From assembly GCA_963920575.1 (NCBI GenBank), contig OY986965.1, positions 7,767,134 to 7,831,133 of the forward strand: a DNA stretch of 64,000 nucleotides, written 5' to 3'. The notes below the pieces were generated by a model. The model searched no databases. It was not told the origin of the DNA and saw nothing but the letters and a program-made list of their open reading frames with translations. Source of the DNA: Narthecium ossifragum (lineage: Eukaryota > Streptophyta > Magnoliopsida > Dioscoreales > Nartheciaceae). This document shows, one piece after another, positions 12,357-26,000 of this stretch. The position numbers and the translations under genes were made by a program. The first letter of the stretch is position 1. Each line of letters opens with the position of its first letter.

Positions 12357-13449
12357 GCTTTAAAACCCGGACTGGGCCGGGCCGGACCGGGTTTTTGAGC
12401 AAGGGGCCCTGATCTGGCCCTGAACCCGGATCAGCCCGGTCCAGCATGACCAACACCCGGGCCGGACCGGGCTATGGCCCTGGCGGGTGCGGTCCGGACC
12501 CGTACCGGGCCGGGCCATTTGGGCTTTTTGGTTAACAGAGATGGATTGGTCCATCGTCATTTTGTGGTCACGCGTAATTGTAGCGATATATTAGCTTGCA
12601 GTTTTGATAGTTGTCCGAGAAATGCTGATGGAGACCTGATGAAGACCAGGTGCCGGCGTACTTTCAAAGTTTGTAAAAGATGGTACCAAGGCTCATTTTT
12701 TTCAATTTTGTAGATATGCAGAAATCTTTGTAAAGGCATCTTTTGTTAGGTTCTCAATTGCTTATGGCCAAAAGATGTGGTTCCCCCGGTATGGGCAGGT
12801 GATGGTTGCTGATCTCTGCATCTACATGTAGGACTTCCCAGCATGATGAAAACCAGTATTAGTTTTTCTGATTTTTTTTTAAATGAGAAATTGTCGCCTT
12901 TTCGACAATAGAATTCAATTCTATCATGAGCTGCGTTAATGCAAAATAGCATGTGGGTAATACTAATTCTTATGCAGCCTATTATTTTATGAGGCAAATA
13001 ACACTTTACAATCATGTAGTTCAGAAAATGTTTAGTTTAGACCTTATAGTTTAAAAGTGCACAAATTGGTCCCTACATTTTCAAGAAATAACGTTTTTGA
13101 CCCTCCAACTCGACGCCGTTAGTAGGAGTAGATGGCAAACCGGTTACATGAAATCATGTGACTGGTGTTTCCCCTTTGACTAAACCATGCCATCTTATAA
13201 CCGTCATCCAAGTATCCAACCCCAAAAGCTAGGGTTCCGACGATCTTTCCAACTAGAAGGGAAACCGGAGGGAAATTTCAGGGCATCACTGGACGACGAC
13301 CCGCACAGACGTAAGGTAGTATTTTTCCCCCTTAAACTACAAGATACCTCCATCTATTGCTCTTCCTATCACCTGGTCTTTCTCCTTCGACGAGACCTCC
13401 ATCCATTCCAATCATCTGCATTTGATTGGATGCATTGATGGTCAGATCC
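12357..13449. other. GC-rich patch and transposon-flank sequence
   Basis: From 12357 to 12535 the sequence is made of GGGCCGG/CCGGACC blocks with an approximate inverted arrangement, GGGCTTTAAAACCCGG at one side and CCGGGCCATTTGGGCTTTTT at the other. From 13028 to 13180 it has wording typical of non-autonomous plant transposon ends (TTTAAAAGTGCACAAATTGGTCCCT). I see no host gene. Confidence 0.4.
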
Positions 13450-13921
13450 ATGTCGGCGAAATCACTGTCGAAGGGGAGTTCCAACCTCAGTGGAGGTTCA
13501 GTCACCGCATTGAGGAGGGAAGATAGCCTCTGCCACTATGGAGTGAAGGCCACACTGAGGACTTCGTGGACGTAGTTGAATTCTGAACAAAGATTTTTAG
13601 GTTGTGCAAATTATCAATGAGATTTTTTAGCAACTTATTGATTTACCAGTGATTTGGAACTCATCGAATCATTTCCTTTTTTCCTTGTAGGATGATGGCG
13701 GCAACTTCTTCAAGTGGTTTGATGCAGACGTAGGTGAGTGTGACAAAGATGCTCTCATCAAGGACTTGAGGGATAAGCTGCAAAAACTGAAGGCAAGGCT
13801 GGATTCCTTTTACGCGAATGAGGAGAAGGCCATGGTAGATGTACAAGCCATGAAGAATTACATGGATGATAAAAATGAGCTAATTGTTATACTTGAGCTG
13901 CATAATGGTTTCCCTATTTGA
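13450..13921 (+). pseudogene. GRF-type zinc-finger protein fragment
   Basis: The first part (from ATG 13450) reads through CHYGVKATLRTSWT, then a TAG, then RFLGCANY. The second exon (13691-13921) reads DDGGNFFKWFDADVGECDK and a short coiled coil (LIKDLRDKLQKLKARLDSF), ending in TGA. This is the plant GRF zinc-finger pattern (C-x-C-G-x-K, LRTSWT, F-x-GC-x-NY, FFKW-x-D). Such short proteins are common in plant genomes and often linked to transposons. The in-frame TAG after SWT makes it a pseudogene unless that codon is a sequence error. The acceptor TTGTAG at 13685-13690 is good. Confidence 0.7.
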
Positions 13922-16900
13922 TTGATCCTTTTACGCAATTGAAATCTAGAGCCAGAACATATTTGATTGTTTTGCCGTTGTCTTGGATACTGAGAATTTT
14001 ACTAGTTTATTTCCCTGATTGAGTGTTATGTTTCTAGTTGTTTGGATACTAGGAATTTCTTGTTGTTTGAGTGTGTGCATATATGTTTGTACCAATTTTG
14101 GATCAATGTTGACTAAGACATGCAATGCAATTAGCTGTGTATAGTTTTTGGTGTTGTGTGCATATAGGTTTGTTAGCTAATATTACTAGCTTGCAACAGT
14201 AACAAGCCCATGTATTACCAACTACAGGAAATACATTACTCACAACCATATATAACAATTGATAACTCGCAATCAGGAGTCATTGGACCATACAAGCCCC
14301 TGTTTTAGCTTACAAGCCCCTATGACACACTATGCAGCGCTCACATCGGGGGTTTCCGGGGGCAATGCCTCCAGAAGCTAAACGGATTTAGGATTTGTTT
14401 CAGCGAATCCAACCTATTTATCTTTAGATCCGACCCGTATTAGGTTATTTATGAACGAGTATAAATACTAATGTAACCTAGGATTAGGGTTAAGGATAAA
14501 ACATATTAAAACAGCTGGGAAATTGAGAGATTTATAACCCCTGTTATGCATAGTGAAAGAAAGACGATCTCTCTTCCATGGACGTAGACATTCTTGCCGA
14601 ACCACGTAAATCTTGTGTCTCCGTATCTTTTTCTATTTTCTTTTTCCTTTTACTGTGTGATTGCCATCGCTCGAAGATGTTTATTGCCAACAAAATCAAC
14701 CCATCAGTATTTCATGCCAATTGGAGGCACATGCCACGTGGTCATGTAGATAAATCACGACTCTTTATATAATAAATGTCAACGTGAAGGATATCAAACA
14801 AGTGAGATACTCAATCAAGTTCATATGATCTGAATCCACCACATGAGAACACGATAAAAACACTCCATTAGCTTTACAGCTTTCTTGAACCCGCCTTATA
14901 TTGCAAGCAAGCCTCGCTGTTTAAACTGCCATTCAAAACAGAGTCCTGTATGCAGGAAGAGAAAAAGAAAAGAAAAAAGAAAAAAGAAAAAAGAGGACTT
15001 TGAGAGCTAAAATCCACTTAAGCCCACCTTATTAACCACTGCAAACAACTATTTGGCATCGACCATGTGATTCTGAACGCTCAGATTCCCTAATCCTGAT
15101 GTGATAACCAAAAGATAGATTACTTTTTTAGAATTCTGAAATATCATTCTTTTTTTCACGAGGCTTAACATCAGTGGAACATAATGAAGGCCTTCCCGAT
15201 TGAGACAAATGCTGAAAACTTTCAAATAAGAAGGTACTAGAAGAATGTAAGCGAAGAGTTGCGGAAAACTTCAGTAAAACTTCTGTACGTCGAACTATTT
15301 TGAGGTGCAGCTTATTCAACGGTCTTCATTTAAAACTTCGGAGAAAATACATAAAAGCAGAGCATCTCACAAGCACTGTTACTTGATAGCCTTTATTTGG
15401 ACAACACTACACTATTCAGAACTAAAGACAAGATTTTTGATAGCTTATATTTGAAGCTCGAAGTTTCTTTGTCCCTCTTGGCACTCCCAATGGATCAGTC
15501 ACCTGGCAGAGGCAAAAGAGAAGTGTTTAGTAACCAGCAACCTAGCTAGCCAAGTTTTACATATACTCCTTTAGGATTGGAAACCAAAATTAAAAAGGTC
15601 AGACTGTCAGTTACATATTTCTTCTTTACAAGCTTAGAAATTACACTTCCCCCAGAATATTGGTAATTTACCGGCATGATACGTATCAGTCCGTGTCGGC
15701 ATCTGCCTGTGCCTGTGCCTGTGCCTATCGGCATAGAAATCACGGGTTCCAAGTGATCACAATTTAGCCAACCTCACAAGTAGAGGTGCCAAAATATACG
15801 GCAGAATCATAAAAGGAAATTTACAACTAATAAGGTCTTGAATTAGCAATTAATAGCAGATGAACTCTTATTTTCGAATTTTATATCAAATGGATAGTGC
15901 ATAATATGCACAGAGATCAGTATTTTAATCCCAGCTTAGACCGAAAACAAGACCGAATTCAGATCCAAATAATTAAGTTTAAGCTGCATTGGAATTTTGC
16001 TAGCAATCCAGATGTGATCATATGAACTAAAATATGCATGAAAATCAGCTAAAGTAATTAAAAATAGACTTCTGAAAACAACCAATCCTATTCCAATCAC
16101 AGATGGTCAGAACTTTATAATCCTTCCTGAAAAGCTATCACAGTATCACAATAGCATCTTCAGGTTCAGATATTTATGAACAAATATTGGCGGCTTTCAG
16201 AAAGATATCCCATGGCATTTGACTTAAAACATTTTTCCTACATGACTACTAGACTGTGGGATTTATTTTATATACGAAATTTGTCGAGTCATGAGTTGGT
16301 AATAAATCATAGATAAGGAGAATGAAGTATATGTAGTTGAATGGATGTAATTAGATAATAATGGATGTAATATTAAGTTATTTAGGTTGCGAATGAACCA
16401 AAATGAAAACTTCCATTACCAATTTCATTATGTTCATCAACAGGTTCTAGGTAGCAGTGAAATTCTCAGTGCTAATCATATTATAATCACTAGAGTTTTC
16501 TACTACATAGTAAACCACATTATAAACAGATACATAGACCTGTCTGTCATGGTCCAAGTTCCACCTGAAACCACGACTTTTGTTCTGGGAATTGGTCCGA
16601 AATGTGAATCGAGAGCTGAAAATGGCTGAGCTTCAGCCAGCTTTCATGTTGGTTAGAAATAGCAAAATCGGCTTCAGTAGGACTTAAAGTGAGCTTCTGG
16701 TTACGATCTGTTTTCTGTTCCTTTTTCATCTAAAATCTGTCTCTTCCATAACCATTACCGGTATCACCCCTAAATTTCATGACAACCCTCACCCCAAACC
16801 CACCCCAAACCCAAATGTATGCACATCAGTTGTCAGACTTGGCCTGTGAGCCATAATTTCAGGCATTGATTCCATGCTCAAGCAACTGCACACATGAGGT

Positions 16901-17087
16901 TCTAGAAAGCTTAAGAGTTAAGGCCATGTTCAAACTCTTCTAATTAACTCAAATCATGAGGAATTTCTATAGGTGCATTTGATTTCTTTTACCAGCAGAA
17001 ACAAATGCCAAGACATTCCATAAATAGAAAAGAGAGTGGCATTTACCACCAGTAGCTCTGCTGCTTTGACTTTCTTTGTGCAATATG
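13922..17087. other. 3' flank of ALDH5F1, no recognised gene
   Basis: AT-rich unique-looking sequence downstream of the dehydrogenase stop codon. It contains a purine-rich run (AAGAAAAGAAAAAAG, 14960-14995), a short GTGCCT tandem (15709-15727) and one possible minus-strand exon (15422-15502, listed separately). Otherwise I see nothing I can name. Confidence 0.5.
15422..15502 (-). other. possible unassigned exon
   Basis: On the minus strand a polypyrimidine-CTGCCAG acceptor precedes an open segment of 26 codons beginning VTDPLGVPRGTKKLRASN and ending TAG. The composition is protein-like and the acceptor is good, but I do not recognise the family. It could be an alternative last exon of ALDH5F1, which ends 1.6 kb upstream on the same strand, or chance. 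Confidence 0.25.
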
Positions 17088-20000
17088 CTAAACCTCTTTC
17101 ATGTTCCCCATGCACACATATTTGAGCTGTTATCCAAGGAAGCAAGTCACATCAGATTAGTTGATTAAAATATCAAGAACAGGATGTTATTGATTTACGC
17201 ACTTCCAGGAAATCATCAATCCCATATTTGGAACCTTCTCGTCCAAGGCCAGACTGTTTAACTCCTCCGAATGGGGCGACCTAAATGAAAAGATCAAACC
17301 ACTGCTGTTATGAACTCATTGACATCTTTTGGACACCATAAGCTCTCTGATATGTTTAAGTTATTACCTCAGTGGACACCAGTCCTTCGTTCACACCAAC
17401 AATCCCATACTCGAGCGCTTCTAATACACGCCAAGAGCGAGGTATGCTTTTCGTGTATATGTAAGCAGCCAGTCCTATAAAGATGTGCGTAAAAGGGTAA
17501 TGCAAAATTTAAACCACGTCAGCCCAACTTGGATACAGCTCATGGAAACCAATGAATAACAATCCAATTCACATAATGGAGAAATCTTGATATGTTCCAA
17601 GATGTAGCGTAAACAACCACTACTAGCATCAGAAACCATAGTTGCAAAGATATTCAGCATAAAATTGATATGAAAGCAATTGAGTAGAGGATCCAAATTG
17701 GTAATTTGTTATTTATCAACAAGCATTGGTCATATCGATGTGCGAAAAGTATCCGCTGTATCCTCGATGGCAACAGTATTAAAATAGAGACAATTAGGAT
17801 GAACTCCAAGAAACATAAATTTCTCTTCTAGGAATGATGAAGAAAGACACATTTATAGCTGACACATGTAAGACACTGATGATTTTAAGAACAATCAGGT
17901 ATTGCTCGTTACCATAGCACCCATAAAAGGAAATTACGTAAACAACAGAGTTCATCATAGTTGAAAACTCATGATCATTGACTAGAAATTAAAAGCAGCA
18001 TCTATCGATTGGTAGCCGACAGCCAGCCACCTAGCTTTGTTACTTTCAATTGACAAGTATTAGATTGTGTTCCTCCTATCTTTCTTCCTTCATGTTCCTT
18101 CCCGCAATTCAGCACAACCACTGCTATTGGTCTTTTGGCTTCCTCCATTGAGTCGAGACTGCTCTTCTAGCCTAATCCACCTAACTGCTCACATGCCCAT
18201 CCTTCCTGTCCATAGATAGTAAGATTCCTATAGTCTCTTTAGAGCATATTGGAGTAAGAGATGAATGGGCGAGAGAAGCTCATAAGGTGAGGATTGGCAT
18301 ATACATTAATTCCAGATTCTGGTATTACTAAGTTAATAGGTATATACATAGATGTCTCAACGGGGTGGGGAGGGGTGGGTTTGCCCTTTCCCCGACTCCG
18401 ACCCCAACCCCAAACCCGACCCCACAACTTTAAACACTACCCCGCCCCGCCCTGCATGTAGAAACCCCATCCCACCTAGCCCCGCCCCGAGTTAATATTG
18501 TACACCTATTATGGTTCATTACTTCCAAACTATTCTTTATATATAATTATTGCCCGTTACCCAAGTCTTATGCCTACTAACACCTTTTCCTATTATAATC
18601 CCTTATTTTCAAACTATCTTTTCATATATAAATTTGACCCATTACTTTAATCCTAATACCCTATATTCGGGGCGGGGCGGGAGTGCCCTTTCCCAACCCC
18701 ACCCCGACCACAGTTGTTTTGGCTTGGGCTGAAATTGACATCAAGGTCAAGTTTTCGAATCTTGCTCAAGAGCACTGGCGCAAGACAGAAGGAGCACTGA
18801 GAAGTAATACATAAAAGAGTCATGCCTGGTGATGTGGCCTTGGATGTAGGTAAATCATTTAGGACTGATAAAATCAAACTGGGATAGTTGCACAGGCCAT
18901 ATCATGTTAGGAAGAAGACATGGTGTAAGGTTGCGGAAAAGTTGCAAACAATCCCAGGAACCACCTGGCATGGTTCACAAAAACTGCAATAAATTCGCAA
19001 TGACAGAATTTTTTTTACCTCCGACCATGGATCCTAAGCTGACAAGCCTAAATGGACAAAACTCATTAGAAATATGGATAACGATGACAACGGGTTGGCA
19101 ATAAGCTAACATTAAGATAAGTTCGTGTTAAACAGGAACAGAAAAATTTAAGTGCCTACAAGAAGATCGAGGGCATAGAAATAGTATATGCAGATTGAGC
19201 AGAACTTGGTTACGGTTTTAGTAGCGATCCAGATAGAAATAGGTAACATAAAACTCTTATCTACACTTCTGCACCATTAGTCAAGGGCAAACCTGCATCT
19301 GTGTCATTGGCTATACGAATAGCCTCTTCTTCAGTTTTGAAACGTAAAAGCGGTGCAACAGGTCCAAACACTTCTTCCCTGTTTGTAACAACGATCAAAG
19401 CATCAATTCCTTCTTGAGTACAAAATAGAACTCCAGAAAGTAAATTTTATGGATTGTTTACTTCTGCGGTAGTGGACACAATGAATGGAAATGATCAAAT
19501 CTTGGCATCATTTACCGGTAACACATTTCTAAATATATAACACAACTAGGCTACATCTTCGAGCAATAAAAGCATTTGCAAATGGACCAAGGAGAAAAGT
19601 GAACACAAACATCAAAAAGTGTATTGACAATAGGATGAGCAAATTTTACACTAGTGAGTAGAAAATCAGGCGTTGGAGTTTACCTAGCTACTAGCATCTC
19701 ATTGTTAACATTGCTGAGTACAGTAGGCTCATAGAAGGTCATGCCAAGGCTGTGTCTTTTACCCCCAAGAACAACCTCTGCTCCCTGTTGGTGGAAACCA
19801 CAAAATGAATCTACTAATACTGCTATGAGATTACTGTTAAAAACAGAGCTCATAATTTGAGCTCTTCATAGTAGACCAAAGAAAGCCACCAATAACTTGG
19901 TTAGGTCTGTTCCCAAATCCAATGACAAAAAGAAAAAGGAAGGAAACAAATTGTCAAACTGTTGTTTAGATGCCTTTTTTCTGAAAAGCATCACTTCTTC

Positions 20001-23000
20001 TATTGATACTGTAATTTAAACTATGCAGGTTTGACAATAGCCTAATTAAACAGAATATGCTAAAACTCAAGCTTTTCCAAGTACCTTAATTTGTTTTTGA
20101 ATCTCATATAATAGTTGCCTCTTATTTCCAGTACCAGTTTGCAAGGAAAAGAAAAGAAAGCCGATTTACAGGGCACTTTTACAACCCACATGATGTACTG
20201 AGCAGAAACCTCACTGTTATGACACTTATTCTTCTATATATTATTCCTGAAGAAGACTAACATGATAATGCCTTCAAAATGTTGTTAGGTCATAGACTAA
20301 CCTAAAGAATTCTTTCATACACTAATCTATACGATTCTTACTGTCAAATATCCTCAAAGAAATAGATCACAAACTTTATGCTCTTAGAACTGGGGAGTAT
20401 ATACTAAAGTTAGACTTAGATTTACTTCTGTTTAGAACTTAAATACTTTTAGAAGCTCTATAAGATAATTTAAAGCAGGCATAAGAAGCTGAATGACACT
20501 ATTTATCTTCTGATAGAACAAATGAGTAAGAATCCATACGAATGATAGAAGTTACCTTAGAAGTAGCATCTTTAACAAATGTTTCAACCTGCAAATGATA
20601 TATCAGCAATTATGAAACCATGTAAGAGAGTTTACAGAAACACAGGAACAAGCTTCCGATAATTATAAGAATGTAAAATTTGCCAAATAAGATCAGCAAG
20701 AGAAGTACCTTCTGCACAGCAGCTTCATTAATTAATGGACCCTGAGGAAAAGGAACATGGGATACTTTTAAACTTGGTGAACAACGTAACATGCAAACTG
20801 ACTAAAATAATGAGACTATTACAGTTCATTAGTTTTCAATAAAGCCAAAAGACAATTCATTCAAAGTGATTAATAAAGCAAACTACCATTATCATTAGCA
20901 AATACCCATTGCTACTAAACATGAACCAGTTATACAATATCATTAAACCGGATCATCAAACACCCTAAAGTCAGTCCTTCCAATCTTCTTCAAAAAGTAA
21001 AGATGTGTGGAAGGAGCTAATACCTGAACAGTACCTTCTGAAAGACCATTGCCAACCTGCATATTCTGAACAGCTTTTACAAAAGCATTTGCAAATTTCT
21101 CGTAAATACCTGCATATAATTGACTTATGCACCATAACTAGATAGGGAGAAAAGAGACAAAATCGCAAAACAAGAATACTGCATAAAACAGGTATCTTCA
21201 ACAACATTTTAATCATCTGGATGGAAAGATATACACAATGAACAAAAGCATCAAGCCTTATCCAATCTATATGGGGTCGACTTCATTTCTCCTTCACGGA
21301 AAATTTCTATTAAGGGCTATATGTGCTGTCATTGCAGGCTTCATCAACTCCTACATATAGTTCTTCATGTTAAAAAAAATGAATTCAAACGCTTCATATT
21401 ACTGCATATAACCAATTTACAAGCTTTAATTCTTGGAACCTTCCAAACTTTCCTTCTGTGCCCACTTAAACACTGGATTTGATGCTTCTTAAGCTGAGAT
21501 CTCCAAGGAACCCCATTAAACATCTCAGAAATGTGTTTTTAGTACCCATTCATCTTTTATACTAAAAGTAGTTCAAAAAATGAAAAGGCAGAAATGCAGA
21601 CCGAAGCCGCCGATTAACCATCGAAATCGCTGAAACATTTCATTTTGGGCTCATGTGAAATACAAAAACAAACTTAAAACATAGATGAACATTTCTACTT
21701 CTTTATGAGTTTTCATCTTCATAAAAAGACAACAAGCTTTATGTAGGAGAAAATACCATATGTACAAGTAAATCACGTAACTGCAAAATTTCAGAGGTTC
21801 CCGCATGCTTATAGTTTCTGTAGTATCCCACATCTGGCCTTAACGAAGTCATCAATTAGAGGTGTTCACAGAGTATTGGTCATATTGGAATCGATCATGA
21901 AGTAGTGAGGTAAGCCAATAGAGACTCGGTGTCAATCTTGAATTTCAAGCATCAGTCAACCTCTAGACGATGAACTAATTAAATTTCATCCTCTTACTTT
22001 ATATTCTAAAATAATCTTCCATTTCCCGAATAAAAGTACTTAAAAGAAACGCAAGCAAGTCTGGAATGACCAGGGGATCAAAATCATTCTATGCAACTGT
22101 ATTCACGGCAAAGATAGAACATAACCCACTGAACTAATTTTCACAATTTATTATTCACAACTTGAAAATATCTGCGTTTTGTGCTGGTGTAAATTGCAAT
22201 GCAACCACCTGACTAAATCAGAGAATTCGAAAAATAGCCAAAAACAAAACCTTAGGTCTGTACCTTCCTGAACCAGTATACGGTTTGCACAGATGCATGT
22301 TTGCCCACTATTACGAAACTTTGCAGCAAGCTGCAGAAAAAAAAAATGTAACCCTTTTAAGCTTATACCATATAAGAATATTATGATTTTTGAATATACA
22401 AAGGTGTACAGATAATTCAATATTTCATCACCCAATTTCTAAATATATGCACTAAGCCAAGCAATTTGAATTTCTACAGAAATGTCAAAATCATGCTTCC
22501 ACTTGAACAAATTTGACCAACAAAACCAATTTGAAGTCCCAAAAGGTAATACTCGTAATTGTGGAAGTGATTCTGCATAGCATGTGGCAAAAATATCCTT
22601 AGCTGCAAAATACCAGCTTTATACACATGAAGATGTTTGCATTTCTGATTGTAATTGGGTTATCTTGATGAAAGTAGAACACCTCCGAGAGTCAAAAGTC
22701 AATTCTCTAAAGAATCACAAGGGTTCATGTGCTCACTCCTTAAGTATACTCATCGATCTACAATAGTAACAACAGTGGAGGCGAAAGGTTTTCCGCAAAG
22801 GCAATGTCTTGTTAGGACCTTCGGTTGAACAAGCATGGGGTAGCAGAATACATAAAGGACCATTAAGAAGGGTCCAAGTATAAAGTTACAGTGTCTACAA
22901 ATCAAAAGGAATATGTTGCAACTCCTATGGAAAGGTATAGTGAACATGAGAGCGACTCACCACACTGAATACGACTATATTTCACTAATAGATACAATCT

Positions 23001-26000
23001 TTGACACACCCAGCAAACTTCATCTGGTTCATGCGCCAAAAATTTGGCACAAGATAAGATGGACCATCCAGAATGCAAAGTCTACCTAATGAAAAAGAAG
23101 AGCAAAACAGATGGTATAACAACCAAAAAACGAGAAGAGGGAGAATGCAAGCCCCAAAATAAGTCAGACCTAGAAAGCACGGATGGACAGGCGACACGGA
23201 TACATCATGACACGAACACGCCAATACAGCGATTTTCGCTAAATGCAGATACAACACAGCAAGGACACGTAGACAAAAATGACTTTTTATATGTCATATG
23301 TACAAGAATATTTTATTGAAAGATACAGGACTAAATAGTGTTAAAATTTATGTACTTTTTAGCTTAAACGTCGATCAATGCACCAATTTGGCATTAACTT
23401 TACACCATGCTAGCAATGTAGGTCAAGAATTAAACATCTTTTCAGAAATTTCACAGGAGAGAACATAGTCTAAGACTTTATTTAAAACCTAAAAATTTCA
23501 TTTTCATTTGTTTCCCCCAAATCTAGTTTCAGCTTTGATCATAAAATTTCAGCTATAACTTTACACCATGCCAGCAATGTAGGTCAAGAATTAAAAATGG
23601 CTTCTGCAGACCAGTTTAAAAAAAACAAACAAAGTGATTTGAGAAAATCAAGTTTTCATTTGAACGAAAGGCATGAAATATATATGCCTTAAGGGGTGTA
23701 ATGTTATCTGTCATATTTTTCCTTCATACTGGATTTGTATCTGCTGTGTTTATCCAATCTATTATAGCATGCATCATATTAAAAGTAATCTACTTGATAT
23801 CATTAACAATGGTAGATACTAAACCAACAACTTCACATGAAACAACCAACAATCTAAGAAACATTGACAATAAACTTGTTCATAATCTTGAAACTAACTA
23901 TCCAAAATAACACACGCACTAACAATCACTTGACTTAGTTAGCATGCGACCAAAAGAATAAATGTGGAACTGAAACTAATTTATTGCAATTAACTTGATA
24001 TAGAAGCCATAAATTCAGTACGTGAAGATAATATTTGTCACTTACACTGCCCTTCACTGCCACATCAAGTTCTGCATCATCAAAGATAATGCACGGAGCA
24101 TTTCCACCAAGTTCCAAGGATAACTGAAACAATAAAGTTAACATGATTCTCTTTCAAGTCTAGTATAAGTTCTACAAGAAAAGAACACACTGTATAGACA
24201 CACAACACTACACATCAACAGACACAAGGCCCTCTCAAAAATGCATCTAGTGAAGTGTTAACTTTAAGCAATTAAACAATATCTTACATAGTATTTCCTC
24301 TAATATTGTTTTCACTTATACAATAAGTCATCCTCAATTGCTCTTTCTAACTAAATCATAACAACCAAAATTGAGATGAATATGAAGCTCTCAAGCACCA
24401 GAAACTTCCGCCATTAATTACCCCTATTTTAGTAATAAAGACTGATTTTCTTCACGATTGGATGCATCCTAGAAAGGGGAACGAGAGATGACAAATGAAA
24501 CAAAGTGTGTATAATGGATAGTCTCACTTGATTTGAAAAAGTTGCTTGAAATTACACAACTTTTTTGAATGTAATTTGTTAAGTTACATGGTATTTTGGG
24601 GGAAATTCAAAGGATTTTGTGCCCTTTAATTTGATTAGTTAAGCCTTTTACCTTGGCTTAGGGGACAAATGCCCATTTGTTGGGAGCTTGGGGATTAGAA
24701 CCCAACACCAACCCATTACCACCAGCTGGTACTAACCACTTGAGCTACTCAAGGGCTGTGCCAAAATAGAATTTTAATGCAAGAGATATGAGAACATTGT
24801 ATTTTAAAATTTGGTTTCATAAGGATATTGTGCCCAAATAGAATTTTAATGCATAAGATATGAGAACATTGTATTCTAAACCGAGACTTGATTTCACAGC
24901 AAATACCAAGTCTAATAGTAGCGCTACTAATTGCCAAGTTATATAGAGAAACAAGGTTATTAAGCCAACTACACCCAAACATGGGGGATTCACATATTAT
25001 CTTGCTCAACATCCTAAGATTTACACGTCTGAGTCCACCAAGATTTTCTTCATGCAATCAAGTATTAAAACTTGAGAAAGCTTATCCTGTTTGACAGGTG
25101 TATCAACCAATCAGAATTCTAGGGTTTCACGAAGACATGAAAACATCCTAGGTTTTGATCATTTGCAGACAAAACTGATTTATTTTGATTGGAATGCATT
25201 GACTTTGCTGACATTTTAGACGATGGGATAAGTCACGGTGGTTATGGAGATCCAAGTTAACTCGGGACCGGACTAATGTTTGTCAGTTAATGTCACACGA
25301 CTACAGTACTAATGTTTTAACAACAAAGATGGACATCCTGATAAAAGTCAGACATCTGTAATTGGTCTAAATTTGCATCAGATACTATTCTGAATCTGAT
25401 CCCAACACAGAGAAGAAAGCCTTATAAATCAAATGAACTGGGTTCGACCACTCAACTTAAATCAAAACCAGATAAAGCAAGCTGCTTTCCGGGAATCAGA
25501 CTGAACTAAATCTTTAAACTCCATCTACATAAAAGGAACCATTTACTTGGATTTGATCCTTGGTCAAGCAGATATCAGATTAGCACACCAACAGTCATAA
25601 CTACTGCTTAATTTGGAGTTTAGCGTGAGATTTATTAAGTACGCTTCCAAATGACACAGAATTCTTTGTGATATAAATGTGATCCAATCAGTAGAACCAC
25701 AGGTTGTACTAAATTGATTGGATAAAACACCTTTCCCCCTTGGTACTCAGCCCCCTTTTTATGACATCTGCAAGAAGGCCTTGCTGCCTACTCTACATTG
25801 AATCTTATTCTAGATCAAACTCATGGCTCCTGAGATTGGGTCTCCCTCAGAAAAGCAAAAAAAAAATTATTTCCTCAGTGACAGAAATGTGATTATTCTT
25901 ATGATAGAACCGGTCATATTGGAAATTAGGAGGACATGAAAAGATACCCAGATTTGGCCACCACTCTAACAAAACAATAAGCAGAATTCCATCAAACTTA

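Noticed and set aside
11922..12456. Frames of 142-158 codons with repeated Ser-Ile-Asp/Gly-Glu-Ala units
   Set aside because: The plus-strand frame is a shadow of the minisatellite in the minus-strand PMD gene; it has no family match and ends in homopolymer-derived proline.
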